Below are positions 32,691 to 43,290 of a stretch of DNA of 64,000 nt, piece after piece (position 1 is the stretch's first letter; each line of letters opens with the position of its first letter). The translations under genes and the position numbers were made by a program. The notes beneath the pieces are model-generated. The model was not told the origin of the DNA. It worked only from the letters and a program-made list of their open reading frames with translations, and ran no database searches. This DNA comes from Jaltomata sinuosa (taxonomy: Eukaryota; Streptophyta; Magnoliopsida; Solanales; Solanaceae), in assembly GCA_003996215.1 (NCBI GenBank), contig QJPP01000860.1, positions 248,001-312,000 of the forward strand. The letters run 5' to 3'.

Positions 32691-32890
32691 TGGTTAGCTC
32701 GGGTACCACATCTGGTACGGGATATATTTAGTTGGCTTAGGTACCACACCTGGTACCAGATACATATCGTTTGGCTCAAGTACCATGCATGGTATAGGTT
32801 TTATATGGTTGGCTCGTGTACCATGCCTGGTACGTATTTGTTATACTTGCTTGGTTGCATTCGGTGTTCGGTTCCATGCGTGGACCAAGT
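32691..32890 (+). repeat. Tandem array of about 40-bp palindromic units
   Basis: Five units starting near 32691, 32732, 32771, 32809 and 32850, each beginning TTGGCTCGGGTACCA-like and holding an inverted pair GGTACCA...TGGTACC. The best unit reads GTACCACACCTGGTACC. The fifth is degenerate (TTCCATGCGTGGACC). Confidence 0.8.
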
Positions 32891-33723
32891 TATTTCTTGA
32901 ATTGTTATTATTTCATATTGGAACATGATTGGCCGAGTGGTTGCACCTAATTATGGGGTTCGTCCGTGTGTAGACTGGGATTGCCTGTTAAACACTGTAG
33001 GTGGTCCTAGGGATCCTTGGTTTGTCTGGGTTGCTTTAAAAGGGTCAACTTGTTGGTATTTGTTATTGTGGTGGTGGCTGTTGGACTTGTTTCATGTAGT
33101 TGGTATGTTAGGTGAAGGACCTAGAGTCTGGGATTATATTATTGGCTTGTTTATACATGTTTGTCTTACTTTACTCAGCCATAGTTTAATGTTCATATGT
33201 TGTTTATTGGACCTGGCCGATGATCCTACTAGTACACTATATTTTTATGTAGGGATATTGCACTTTCTTTCCTTTTATGAGTACACGATATATTCCAGTG
33301 GCTGCTACGCGACCTCAATTGTAGTCCCGATATTTATAGAATCCAATGGTGAGCTACTTCTTCCAGGATACCATGGTTAATCTAGTATAATCCTAGTCCA
33401 TTATTTTTGACTTAGACTTCTTTGTTTTTGGGGTTGCATCCCCGCACTCTAGATTATTGATAGATGTTTTGGTATACGACTTTCAAATTCTAGAGGTGTT
33501 TTACGCAGGTGCTTTATTTTTAGTATTGTTAGCTATGAATGCTAGTTTAAATTAATGCATCTGGTTTTAAGATGTTAGTTTCCTAAGTGTTGAGTTGATT
33601 TATTTGTTCGCTCATCTGGGGTTTTTGGGTGGGTGCCACTCATGGTAGTTTGGGTCGTGACACTACAATGTTGGGTTGGGGTAGGTGCCATCACAACCCT
33701 TGGGATTTTGCGTCGTGACAAGT

Positions 33724-33735
33724 TGTTATCGAAGC
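33724..33735 (+). promoter_or_regulatory. Decayed tRNA-Met primer-binding site after TE-8 LTR
   Basis: TGTTATCGAAGC, three mismatches to TGGTATCAGAGC, 3 nt after the LTR end and followed by GCTAGGTTCC. GTAGAGTCT lies at 33776-33784. Confidence 0.7.
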
Positions 33736-33736
33736 G

Positions 33737-36700
33737 CTAGGTTCCCTAGTCTCATAAGTACAAGAGCAATGTCTAGTAGAGTCTTACGCATCGGTGCAGA
33801 GATGTTCATTATCTATCTTCAAGAGGCTATAGAATTTTAGGAAATTCCATTTTCTTGATTTTGTATCATGCATTTATAGTACGGTCTAACTCCTAAAATC
33901 TCCTCATTCTATTCTCTTATTTTTAGTGAGTATACATTCTGGGATTCATATGATTACGGTTAAGTGTGAAATTATGTGATTTAGTGCAATGCCTATTACT
34001 AAAGAGGAAGTGGCAGAGTAGTGGGAATGATGTGTAGCCAGATTTAGACTGTATTTATAATTCAGAGATAGATTGAGTAAGGTTTTAGTTCAGATTATGC
34101 ATTCTAAGGATATTTGCATAGAAATGTGAGCAATGGTTTGAAGAAATTTATGCATGTCTTATCTCCAACGACTAGTTTTCAGCAGTAAGAAGTGTAAATA
34201 TGTGGCATAGACAGTATTTGTAATAGTGCTGAAAATTTTTAATGGAATGACTAAAGGAAAACTCAAAAATAAGTGTGGTGGCTTTTGAGACTATAGTTAA
34301 GGAAGTTTTCATGATAAGAATGGGTTGCTCAATGTATGATGGGAATGAATATGCTTCAATAGAGATCAAAATTTCTACTACACTCTTATGGCATGAGTGT
34401 ATTGGCAAAGATTTAATGATTCAGTGATGGGATAAGTACTACCATTATTTTAAGGAACAATTAAAGTTGTAAGGAACCAATAGATTGGGTAAAAACAATT
34501 ATTATGGTAGAGTATGAAGGAAAGCTTCTTATAATAAGGTTTGAAGTGGCATGATTAGTTTCCCGATTCTTATGAAGAGTATGCCTTCTATCTTGTGAAG
34601 TGGTTGAACAACAAAGAGAATTTGAATGGTTTGAGTTTTAGTATATGACTTCCATTATATGACCTGTGGTTACTTGGTTAAAGTCAAGAGGTGTGCTAAT
34701 TGTGCTATGGGCTAGGATTTACGAAAGTGTAAATTGACCATATGTGGGGTAACATGAAGGATGAAAGAAGACCAAGTATTAAGAGTTCTTGAAGGGAGAT
34801 GATTATCGGGTTTAGGCCAAGAATGTGAAAGTTTCTTTGATAATTAGATTTTATGGTACTATGTGGTGATATTTCATTATCAGGTTACATATTCGCTTGT
34901 TTGTGTGAGATAAAAGTCAAAAGTAAGTGTTATGTTGGGGCTAAAGACTGAGTGGTTTATGTAACGTATTGTTACTTGATAGGTAGAAATGTATGGTGTG
35001 ATTTGGGTATGACATTCTCGATGGCTATGTTATAGAAAAGTGGTGTATTTTATGAGATTTCATGACGTGGTAATACTAAGGAAAAGCAAGTTATGAATGG
35101 AAATAAATATATCGGTTAATGAGTGTAAGAGGTTAATTACATAAGGGGCTATTCGTTGTTTCACCTATTTGGATAATAGAGTTTGACACTACATTTAGAT
35201 TCGAAAGACCAACTAGTTTTTACTAAGGACACAAAAGTGAAGCATTGGTCTATAAGGGAAATTAAAGTGGTGGATCAATGGTAGGTATTGATATGTTCAA
35301 GTGTGAAATGCATTTAAGAGATTTAAGTGAGGGATGGTAAATCAATTGAGACCAAGAAATCTGAATCGATATTATGATGATGAGTTTATGGATAGAGAGA
35401 AGTTTTTAGTGGGTATACATGTTTGGAATCATATGAAAATGTTAGTGGGAAGGTGTGTGCAGCGATTGATTATATTATAGGATTGAACCAGTGCATATTT
35501 GGTTTGAGGTATCATATGATGACAAGATCAATTTTGTGGGACGAGCAGGGCTACCAAGTAAATATGATGAAAAGACTTTGTGATGGGTGGTACTTATGAT
35601 ATGACTAATTTGGAAGAATTTTTGGTTAAACGATTCTAGTAAGGTAGGGGAGACTTTAAGGTATCTAGTACTTTCAATGGTTACTTTTTTGGTGATTTGC
35701 TTGGTTTATATGGGAAACGTTACGGTGTTTTGAAATGCTCCTTGAGTGGACTTGAAGGAATTTAAACTTACAACAGTAAGAGTGAGTGGAAATGGAATAT
35801 GATATTTGAAAAATAAGGTGAGGGTATCTATTTTTAGTTGGAAGGCTGAGGATTCATCTTCAGGAAGTGAGGCTTGGGTTTAGAATGATGTGGATACTTG
35901 GGTCTTGTTTAGGTTATGGTGATCCTTTCATGTGCTTTTCAGATGACTTGTAAACTACTGAATATAATTGGAGAAGGAAGTCTACATACGTTCAGATCAA
36001 GTGTTGTGATGAGTTTCATGGGGGTTTCGAGGTTGGTAACTAGTAAGATTCAGATTTCAAATAATGTATGTGATCATATCTATAGGAAAAAAATTAGTGG
36101 TGTACCAATGAATGTGATATTATAATATCCATAAGTGAACGGATTGATGTTGGTCAGCAAAGAAAGTTGTCTTTATGGATTGGATCAACATTTAGATTTT
36201 ATGTGGTAACTATTGTACTTGGTTGTGTTGGTTTAGGGATTGGTAAGATAAGAAATATTGAGAATGTTAGTTATAGAGGTCTTGGAAGGACTTGTGTACG
36301 GAAGAGCACATGGTTTTGAGAATCTATCATTTTGGGATGTTAAAAGGTATAATGAAGTTTATCACTCGAAGGTTTTGGTTTAGAGTATGAGATAATATGC
36401 CATGGGCCTTGTGTTGAATAATACTGAATGGTAAACGAGTTAAAGGAAAGAACAAGGGATCTTATATTAGAGGATTAGAGGTATTAAGAGTTATACAAAA
36501 TTCTATCAGCATTGCATGATCGGTATAAGTTGAGGAATGTGAGACATCATAGATGGATCCTTGGTGCAAATTTGAAGGTTTGTGTAGATTTTAGCCTTTG
36601 ATTTAAGAAATGATAACACGAGCTGGAACATTCATTAGTGGAAGATTGAGTGGTTTTGGTGTACACTTATAAGGGACTTGATAGTGTATCTTCTGCAAAT

Positions 36701-37219
36701 TTTGTGTTGGTAAGTTGATAGTATATCTTCTCCCTTATCTCTAATTGTGGTAAGTTCCCTAACATTAAATCCATGTTTTCAAGTAGATTGGGAACACTTA
36801 TTGTGAATCATGATAGTTTAATCTTCCTTGTTTATAGTGGGTGAGATTCAAAATTTTGGGACCCCAATTTTGGGGTATATTGGTTATTTTGCCTGTGATA
36901 AACTCGGTAGATCTTGCTATAGTGTTAATGCATGTGCTTTGTGTTAATTTTCAGTCCTAAAATTCATTTTTTAGTGAAGTTTGAGTAACTCACTTGAGTT
37001 GATACATGATATGGCCCTATGATAGATTGTATGGCATCATTCTTAAGGGCAAATCGTCATGTTCGCAAGGTTTTTATTGAATAATGTTGTTTTGGGCTGA
37101 AATTTTTATTACCACTGTCCCCTGTGTTATTTGAATTGAATATTCTTGTTCGGTGAGCACTTTGATTGAGGGGAGTGAATTATTGTGCGATTGAATATGC
37201 CTATATTCTTTTCATGAAG
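33737..37219 (+). other. Decayed interior, no clear gene
   Basis: Leader sequence (GTAGAGTCT, GGTGCAGAGATG, AGGCTATAG) up to about 33850, then 3.4 kb of AT-rich sequence with no open frame above about 80 codons and no motif I can defend. Reading frames with many stops near 33990 (ITKEEVAE) and 36560 (LKVCVDF) might be gag and RT residue of the element whose 5' LTR is at 31441, but these are too weak to call. Confidence 0.5.
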
Positions 37220-37380
37220 GCTTGATGTTCCCGATGATACATGGGGCAACGTCTTTTTTTAGGGAAATTGTTAAGCTTATTATTGGATTTTTATTTGGTT
37301 GGAAGTTTTCCAAGGAAGTCTAAGTACTCAAATATCATGGTTGTTATTAATTCATGCTTAGGTCCTGATAAGAATTGGTG
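37220..37380 (+). pseudogene. Possible integrase-core scrap
   Basis: A short frame reads DDTWGNV and then FYLVGSFPRKSKYSNIMVVIN, which resembles the strand around the first integrase Asp of gypsy elements (DF-x-GLP...IMVVVDRF). The key stretch is short and nothing convincing follows, so this is tentative. Confidence 0.25.
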
Positions 37381-37885
37381 TTGTTTCCGTGGTGCCCATG
37401 AATTCCACAGGTATTGCTCTACAAGTCACATACGTCACAAATAAGAAAACAAGGAATTGCAAAATTCCAACTGCTTCCTTGTGCATTTAGCATGCGAAAT
37501 GCAGATCTCTACATGCAAAATGCACAAGGCATAACACATTGCTTAAAAGGTTGCCAATTCACTATTATGAAGGGTGATGGCATGTGCGACGCGTATGTAA
37601 AAGAACTGGGAATAGCTTGTCAAATGTCATTCGCCCAAATCTATTATGAGACTAATTGTGAAATTCTTGTGTTGTGATGACTTGTGTGGTAAGGCTTTAC
37701 TTCAATCTTGTGTGTATATGTTATCTAGGACTTGCCATGAATGTGATTCAAGGCAAAATCCTAGATGTAACCGAACTTGGTAGATGACCTTACAACCTTT
37801 TTGAATAAGCCACTTCACCTAAATTGACTTCCCTTTACATTGATCCTAGTAAGTCCCTTTGAGCTTGTGACCTTTCTATGGCACC
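37381..37885 (+). other. Unrecognised island next to TE-9, with an 87-codon ORF
   Basis: Less AT-skewed than its left neighbour. The open frame 37414-37677 encodes a Cys- and Met-rich 87-residue product (MLYKSHTSQI...) with no domain I recognise, no signal peptide and no membrane segment. After removing TE-9 this island joins 46731-46794. It is not recognisable as LTR. It could be a decayed transposon interior or unique DNA. Confidence 0.3.
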
Positions 37886-37890
37886 TTGTT

Positions 37891-39997
37891 TGTAACAACC
37901 CAGAACTTCCAAGCCCAGACTTAGCTCAGAAAAAAATCAGAAGAAAATAGAATTTGAATTGTCATCCAGAAACACGAGTCAGTTCCACGACTCGTGGAAG
38001 CTTCAACGAGCCATGGACTAGACCCGTGGAACCAGATCAGAAGCTTGAAGATTTTCTCTGAGAACCAAGATTGGGTTCTACGGCTCGTGGAAGGATCCAC
38101 GAGCCATGAACCCAAGTCGTAGGACCAAATTCTAGTAGCCCAATTTTAAGTACCCAGAGTTCACGAGTGAGATCCACGACCCGTGGAAGTATCCATGAGT
38201 CATGAACCCAACTCGTGGAACCCATCTTCTAAGACCAAGAAATTTCAGTATAGGAACCATGAGTGGGTTCCACGACCCATGGAAGTTTCCACGTATCATG
38301 AACCTAACTCGTAGGGTTCATTCCAGTACCTAGACTTTCAGGTTCAAGAAACCCCGACTGGGTTCCACGAGTCGTAGAACCCATCCGTGATCCTTGAGTC
38401 GCGAATTTCAGCAGTTTTTCTAATTATTTTCCAGGGGCATTCTAGACTATTCCTACCTTTAATGCCTAAGCTACGACATTTTGGCCACTCTAAGCCTACT
38501 TTATTAGTCAAAGGCTACCTAAAACGTTCATTATCCTAAATTCATCAAACTTAGAGATAATAGAACCAAAAGAGGCAATAGTTTTCTCTCAAGAACAAAC
38601 AGAAGCCTACATAAAGTTCAGCCCCAAAAATCCAAGGATTTCTTCGTGGATCTCTTCACCAGGTATGTGGGATTTCACTAGTGGGTTCCTTTCACCTATT
38701 AGGTCCCTAGATTCCAGTCTGCCTTCAGTTTTCTCCATGAATGTTTCAGACCTAGGGTTCCTAAATCTTAGGGGATTATTGTACTTCAATTCTTACAACT
38801 TTTATGGTATTGCTTACATGTTTCTTGGGGAATTAGTATAGTTTCATGAATAATGCTCAGAAACCCCTAGCTTGTAGAAATTCAAGTATTTTTATGAATT
38901 TAGTTTGCTAGGCAAATCAATTATATGCTTATGCTTCAGAAATTGAATGCCATATCCTTCAGCCTATGTATGTTGCATTCTCACTCATTTATTAGTGTCT
39001 TGAGCTATCCTTTATTTCAGTATATTATTTCTTACCTTCAGTGGGAGTAGACTTAGTTCCCAGCAGACGAGGGGATGAAGGCTTAGGTGTCAGCCTAGGC
39101 TAAGACCTTTAGAAGCAGTCCCCAAGTCCCAGAACTACGGCACCACCGTAGGTTTAAAGGAGTCAGCTGTCATACTAGGCTGCACCTCCTTGTCCCTTGT
39201 GGACATCACTAGTGGATCCATGTCAGACTTGTTTATACCCTTGGCAAGGTATGAACACCCTTCCATCTAGGGTTACAGGTTGGCCCAATAGTTAGCTCAA
39301 CTTGGGGTATGTAGGTTAGTAGTGCCTCCCACATTCAGATTAATGTGTATTGACCTTGTGTCCAGTGTTTATGTTCATTATTCAGTTCAGCATGTTATTT
39401 CATGATTTATACTTGGTCGTTGCATTCAGTTCAATTTTCAATTATGTTGCAGTATATCTATTTTCATGTTCAGTCCTATACTGTCCAGCTTTGTGCATAT
39501 CCTTCATTTTCAGTACATTCAAAGTACTGACACATACTTTTGTGCTACATTATTTTATGATGTAGGTTCAGGCACTCAGTATCCAAACCGCGCTTAGTTT
39601 GACTTCTGGTCCGTACCCAATAGCTCAGTGGTCAGTCCTTATTAGTTCAAGGATGATAGGCATGCTTCATATCAATATTTACTTTTATTTTCAGATTTAC
39701 TAGAGTTAGATGGGTGCATGTCCCAACAACTCCTATTCAGTTAGAAGGCTTTCAGACATAAACTAGATTCAGCAGTTGTTAGTGTTTTCACTCAGTCAGC
39801 ACTAAACTATTTTTATATTATACTTATTCAGATTTTTGCGCTCTTTTCCCGTATTGAGATATTGAATTGTTTATCTTCCACAAAATGATTGCCTTAATTT
39901 GATTTTCATATAGATATGTCATGCCATGGGTTGTCTTGGGATCACTTATGACACTAAGTACCGTGTTGCGTCTAGGGGGTAGCATCGGGGCATGCCA
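37891..39997 (+). repeat. TE-9 5' LTR (2107 bp)
   Basis: U3 block of CCACGA/TCGTGG words at about 37975-38400; donor-like CCAG|GTATGTGG at 38659-38668; CTACG-N7-CGTAG hairpin at 39135-39151; second hairpin at 39545-39565 with GGTTCAGG after it. Ends GGGGCATGCCA; the 3' copy ends GGGGCATGACA. No convincing TATA box was found between the word block and the donor-like site. Confidence 0.95.
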
Positions 39998-40215
39998 AAC
40001 TTGGTATCAGAGCATCAGGTTTAAGTGTCCTAGGGTGTCTGAAAGCCGCGTCAAGTAGAGTTTTCTTCATGGGTGTGAAGCGTGCCACACTTATGGGGGA
40101 GAAGCTATGAGACGTCATTAGTAAGAACTTCCCTTCTTTCTTATCCAGTCTGTGTTGTAGAGTATAAACTCTGTTTAATTCTTCTCTATCCTAACTCTTG
40201 CTCTTCGCATTTCAG
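38663..40215 (+). other. Candidate leader intron of TE-9
   Basis: Donor AG|GTATGTGG at 38661; acceptor CTTCGCATTTCAG at 40203-40215, preceded by a pyrimidine-rich run and a CTAAC branch-point-like word at about 40191-40195. The gag ATG is 4 nt after the acceptor. Splicing would remove the end of the LTR, the primer site and the leader. Predicted from consensus only. Confidence 0.5.
40002..40013 (+). promoter_or_regulatory. tRNA-Met primer-binding site (TE-9)
   Basis: Exact TGGTATCAGAGC, 4 nt after the LTR end. GTAGAGTTT follows at 40055-40063. Confidence 0.95.
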
Positions 40216-40219
40216 AAAA

Positions 40220-41344
40220 ATGCCTCCTAGAAGAGCTAACGCTAGGAATCAGCCAGCACCAGTAGCTCCAGCAGATCTGTTAAATGAGAAGGTTACGCAC
40301 ACTAAATTTAGGGCTGCTTTCCAAGTTCTTGCTAAGGCTATGAATGCCCAGGTCAATCAGCAAGCTGTGGCACCAGATCTTCCTCAGACCAATACTTATG
40401 CAGCCAGAATCAAGAAGTTTGCTCGGATGAACCCTCCATTGTTTCATGGGTCTAAATAAGAAGAGGATCCCCAAACGTTTTTAGAGGACATTCAGAAGGT
40501 GACCAATATTATGGGTGTCACTCCGGTTGAGGGTGTAGAACTAGCTGCTTACCAGCTGAAAGGAGTGGCTTATACTTGGTACCAGTAATGGAATGAATCT
40601 CGCCATGTCGGGGCAGGACCAGTGACATGGGAACTTTTTAAGTATGATTTTCTAGACCAATTCTTCCCACTAGAGCTCAGGGAAGCCAAGGTTCAGGAAT
40701 TCATCAACCTGAAGCAGGATGACATGAGCGTGAAATACTATCCTATGAAGTTTAATCAGCTATTCAAGCATGCTCCTGCAATGGTAGCTAACTCTAGAGC
40801 CCGTATGAGCAAGTTCGTGTCTGGAGTGTCTGATGATGTGGTCAAGGAATGCATGACGGCCATGCTTGTAAAGGAAATGGACTTCTCTAGGCTCGTTAGT
40901 TATGCTCAGCAGATTGAGATGGAGAAGATTAAGGAAAGGGGAGGTCATACTAAGAGGGCTAGGACAGGTGATTACAACCACTTTCAGCAAAGGTCAGAGG
41001 GTGGCAACCTCTCTCAATATCACTAGAAAAATTCAGCACCAGCTCCATCTTCTGCTAGTGCCCTAGTGCCTAAGTTCAAGAAGGATAGGCAAGATAGAGC
41101 ATCTGGCTCCAAGTTCCAAGGTACGGTTACTAGTGGGCGCACTAATCCTGTATATAAGAAGTGTGATAAGGACCACCAAGGTGAGTGCATGGCAGGCAAC
41201 GGAAATTTCTTTGGGTGTGGTAAGCCAGGCCACATGATGACGGATTGTCCCACAGCTTCTCAGAAGGGTAACGATGTTCGCACACATACTGAAACTGGTT
41301 CTACAGCAGCCCCAGCAGGTCATCCCACTCAGCAGGGTGCCTGA
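40220..41344 (+). pseudogene. TE-9 gag with in-frame stops
   Basis: Starts MPPRRANARNQPAP at 40220; this ATG rather than the upstream one at 40082 because it matches the TE-7 gag start and follows the splice acceptor. One continuous frame runs into protease. Seen: THTKFRAAFQVLAKAMNAQ, capsid EEDPQTFLEDIQKV, AAYQLKGVAYTWYQ, LFKYDFLDQFFPLELREAKVQEF, and the knuckle region GNFFGCGKPGHMMTDCP near 41200-41250. Stops at 40457, 40586, 41024 and 41342. The first Cys of the CCHC knuckle is Phe (41207-41209), which should weaken RNA binding. Confidence 0.92.
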
Positions 41345-41422
41345 TCTGGTACAAGTGGTGGTCAGCGCCAGAACAAATTATATGCACTTCAGGCTCGACA
41401 GGACCAGGAGGATTCTCCTGAT

Positions 41423-41640
41423 GTGGTCACAGGTACGTTGCCAGTCTTTAATACTGATGTTTATGCATTGTTAGATTCAGGGGCTACGCTTTCCTTTATA
41501 ACTTTATATATAGCAGTAAATTTCAGTGTCAGTCCTGAAACTCTCCCAGAACCCTTATCAGTCTCTACTCCAGTTGGTGACCCAGTTATAGCTAGATGGG
41601 TATACAAAAAATTCCTAGTCAAAGTTTCCTAAAAAGTTAC
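41423..41640 (+). pseudogene. TE-9 aspartic protease
   Basis: In the gag frame. VYALLDSGATLSFIT carries the catalytic DSGA at 41474-41485, followed by VSTPVGDPVIARWVYKKF. A stop comes at 41630, then a frame change; DIILGMDWLHSYYASVD is readable past 41670 in another frame. It would cleave the gag-pol polyprotein. Confidence 0.9.
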
Positions 41641-41929
41641 CTCAGCAGACCTTGTAGAGTTATAAATGGTATATTTTGACATCATTCTAGGCATGGATTG
41701 GTTACATTCCTATTATGCCTCAGTCGATTTTAAGACTAGGATCATTCTGTTTTAGTTTCCTAATGATCCAGTCTTAGAGTGAAAGGTAGTAACTCAGTTC
41801 CTATAGGTCATTTCATCTCCTACCTTAAGAAAAGAAAGATGATTTCCTAACGGTATATCTACCATCTTGTTAGGGTTAAGGATTCAAACTCTGAGACCCC
41901 AAGTCTTGAGGCAGTTCTTGTAGTCAGTT

Positions 41930-42900
41930 AGTTTCCAGAAGTATTCCCATAAGATCTTCCCGGAGTTCCTCCCGAAAGGGAAATCAATTTCGAAATTGAT
42001 CTCATTCCAGATACCCAGTCTATTTTGATTCCGCCATACAGAATGTCTCTAGATGAGCTTAAGGAAGTGAATGATCAGTTGAATGACCTTCTATATAAGG
42101 GATTCATCATACCCAGCATCTCTCCATGGGGTGCTCCAGTGTTGTTCATACTTAAGAAAGCCGGTTCTCTCAGGATGTGCTTTGACTACTGTCAGTTGAA
42201 CAAGGTCATAATATGGAACAAATATCCTATTCCTAGGATTGATGACTTGTTCGGTCAACTTTAGGGTGCTAGTATTTTTTCCATGATAGACCTCAAATAC
42301 GGCTACCATCAGCTCAGAGTAAGATATAGTGACATCCCGAAAATAGCCTTCAGAACTCAAAATGGTCACTATGAATTTGTAGTCATGTCTTTTGGACTAA
42401 ACAATTCCCCTGCATCTTTCATAGATTTGATGAACAAAGTGTTCAAGATGTATTTGAGCTTGTTCGTTATTGTCTTTATTGATGACATCCTTGTTTATTC
42501 TCGGAATGAGGAAGATCATGCGACTCATCTGAGGGTTGTTATGCAAACTCTCGAAGATCACCAACAATTTTCCAAGTTCAGCAAGTGTGAATTCTGGTTA
42601 CAGTCTGTCACTTTCCTTAATCATGTGGTATCCAGTGATGGGATCTGAGTGGATTCCCATAAAATTGAGGCAGTAAGGCACTGGCCCAGACCTACCTCTC
42701 CATCAGATATCATAAGTGTCTTGGGTTTGGCAAGTTATTATAGGAGGTTCGTTGAAGGATTCTCATCTATAGCTTCCCCATTGACTAGGTTGACTCAAAA
42801 GAAGGTCATGTTTCATTGGTCATATGAGTGTGAGAAGAGTTTCTTAGAACTGAAGACTAGGTTAACTACAACTCCTGTCTTGACTCTACCAAAGGGTTGG
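41930..42900 (+). pseudogene. TE-9 reverse transcriptase
   Basis: Nearly continuous in one frame from 42025. Seen: PPYRMSLDELKEV, PSISPWGAPVLFI, SLRMCFDYCQLNKV, PRIDDLFGQL, MIDLKYGYHQLRV, AFRTQNGHYEFVVMSFGLNNSPASF and VFIDDILVYS with the catalytic Asp pair at 42481-42486. Then SKCEFWLQSVTFLNHVVS, VRHWPRPTSPSD, GLASYYRRFVEGFSSIASPL. Stops at 42262 (TAG) and 42646 (TGA). The active-site residues are intact, so decay here is by point stops. Confidence 0.94.
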
Positions 42901-43290
42901 GATTGTTATATGGTTTACTGTGATGCATACAAAGTTGGCCTAGGTTGTGTTTTGATGCAGTAGGGTAAAGTCATAGCTTATGCTTCTAGACAGCTTAAGG
43001 TCCATGAGAAAAACTACCCGACTCATGACCTCGAGCTTGCAGCAGTGGTGTTTGCCCTCAAGATCTGGAGATATATTTGTATGGTGTTCATGTGGATGTA
43101 TTTACAGATCATAAAGGACTATAGTACGTGCTCACCCAGAAAGATTTGAATCTTTTTCAATGGAGTTGGCTTGAGTTCCTCAAATATTATGACATGAATG
43201 TGCTCTACTATCTGGGTAAGGCCAATGTGGTGGCTGATGCTCTCAGTAGACTATCTATGAGTAGCATAATGCATGTTGAGGAATAAAAGA
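42901..43290 (+). pseudogene. TE-9 RNase H
   Basis: YMVYCDAYKVGLGCVLMQ, then a stop at 42961, GKVIAYASRQLKVHEKNYPTHDLELAAVVFALKIW with the catalytic Glu, a small frame change near 43070, VHVDVFTDHKGL with the third Asp near 43110, and LNLFQWSWLEFLKYYDMNVLYYLGKANVVADALSRLSM. All catalytic acids are readable. Confidence 0.9.

Larger units (their letters stand above)
31441..33720 (+). repeat. TE-8 LTR (2280 bp), flanked by pol and by a primer site
   Basis: Starts TGTAGTAATGACC at 31441, 55 bases after pol ends, and ends TTGCGTCGTGACA at 33720. An earlier GGGTCGTGACA at 33661 suggests a short end duplication. It contains a CCGCTATAG/CTATAGCGG word block at about 31800-31950, a donor-like CCAG|GTAGGTG at 32487-32496, and a palindromic tandem array at 32691-32890. 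It behaves as the 3' LTR of the pol on its left and the 5' LTR of the sequence on its right. The 151-codon open frame at 32925-33380 lies in it and is probably chance. Confidence 0.82.

Noticed and set aside
32691..32890. Possible CRISPR-like array
   Set aside because: Units are degenerate, contiguous and palindromic, without uniform spacers; the host is a plant.
32925..33380. 151-codon hydrophobic plus-strand ORF
   Set aside because: It lies wholly inside the TE-8 LTR, is Leu/Trp/Cys-rich as expected from T- and G-rich sequence, and has no domain or relative in the other LTRs.
35916..36125. 69-codon plus-strand ORF
   Set aside because: No motif, no supporting context, and length typical of chance in sequence of this composition.
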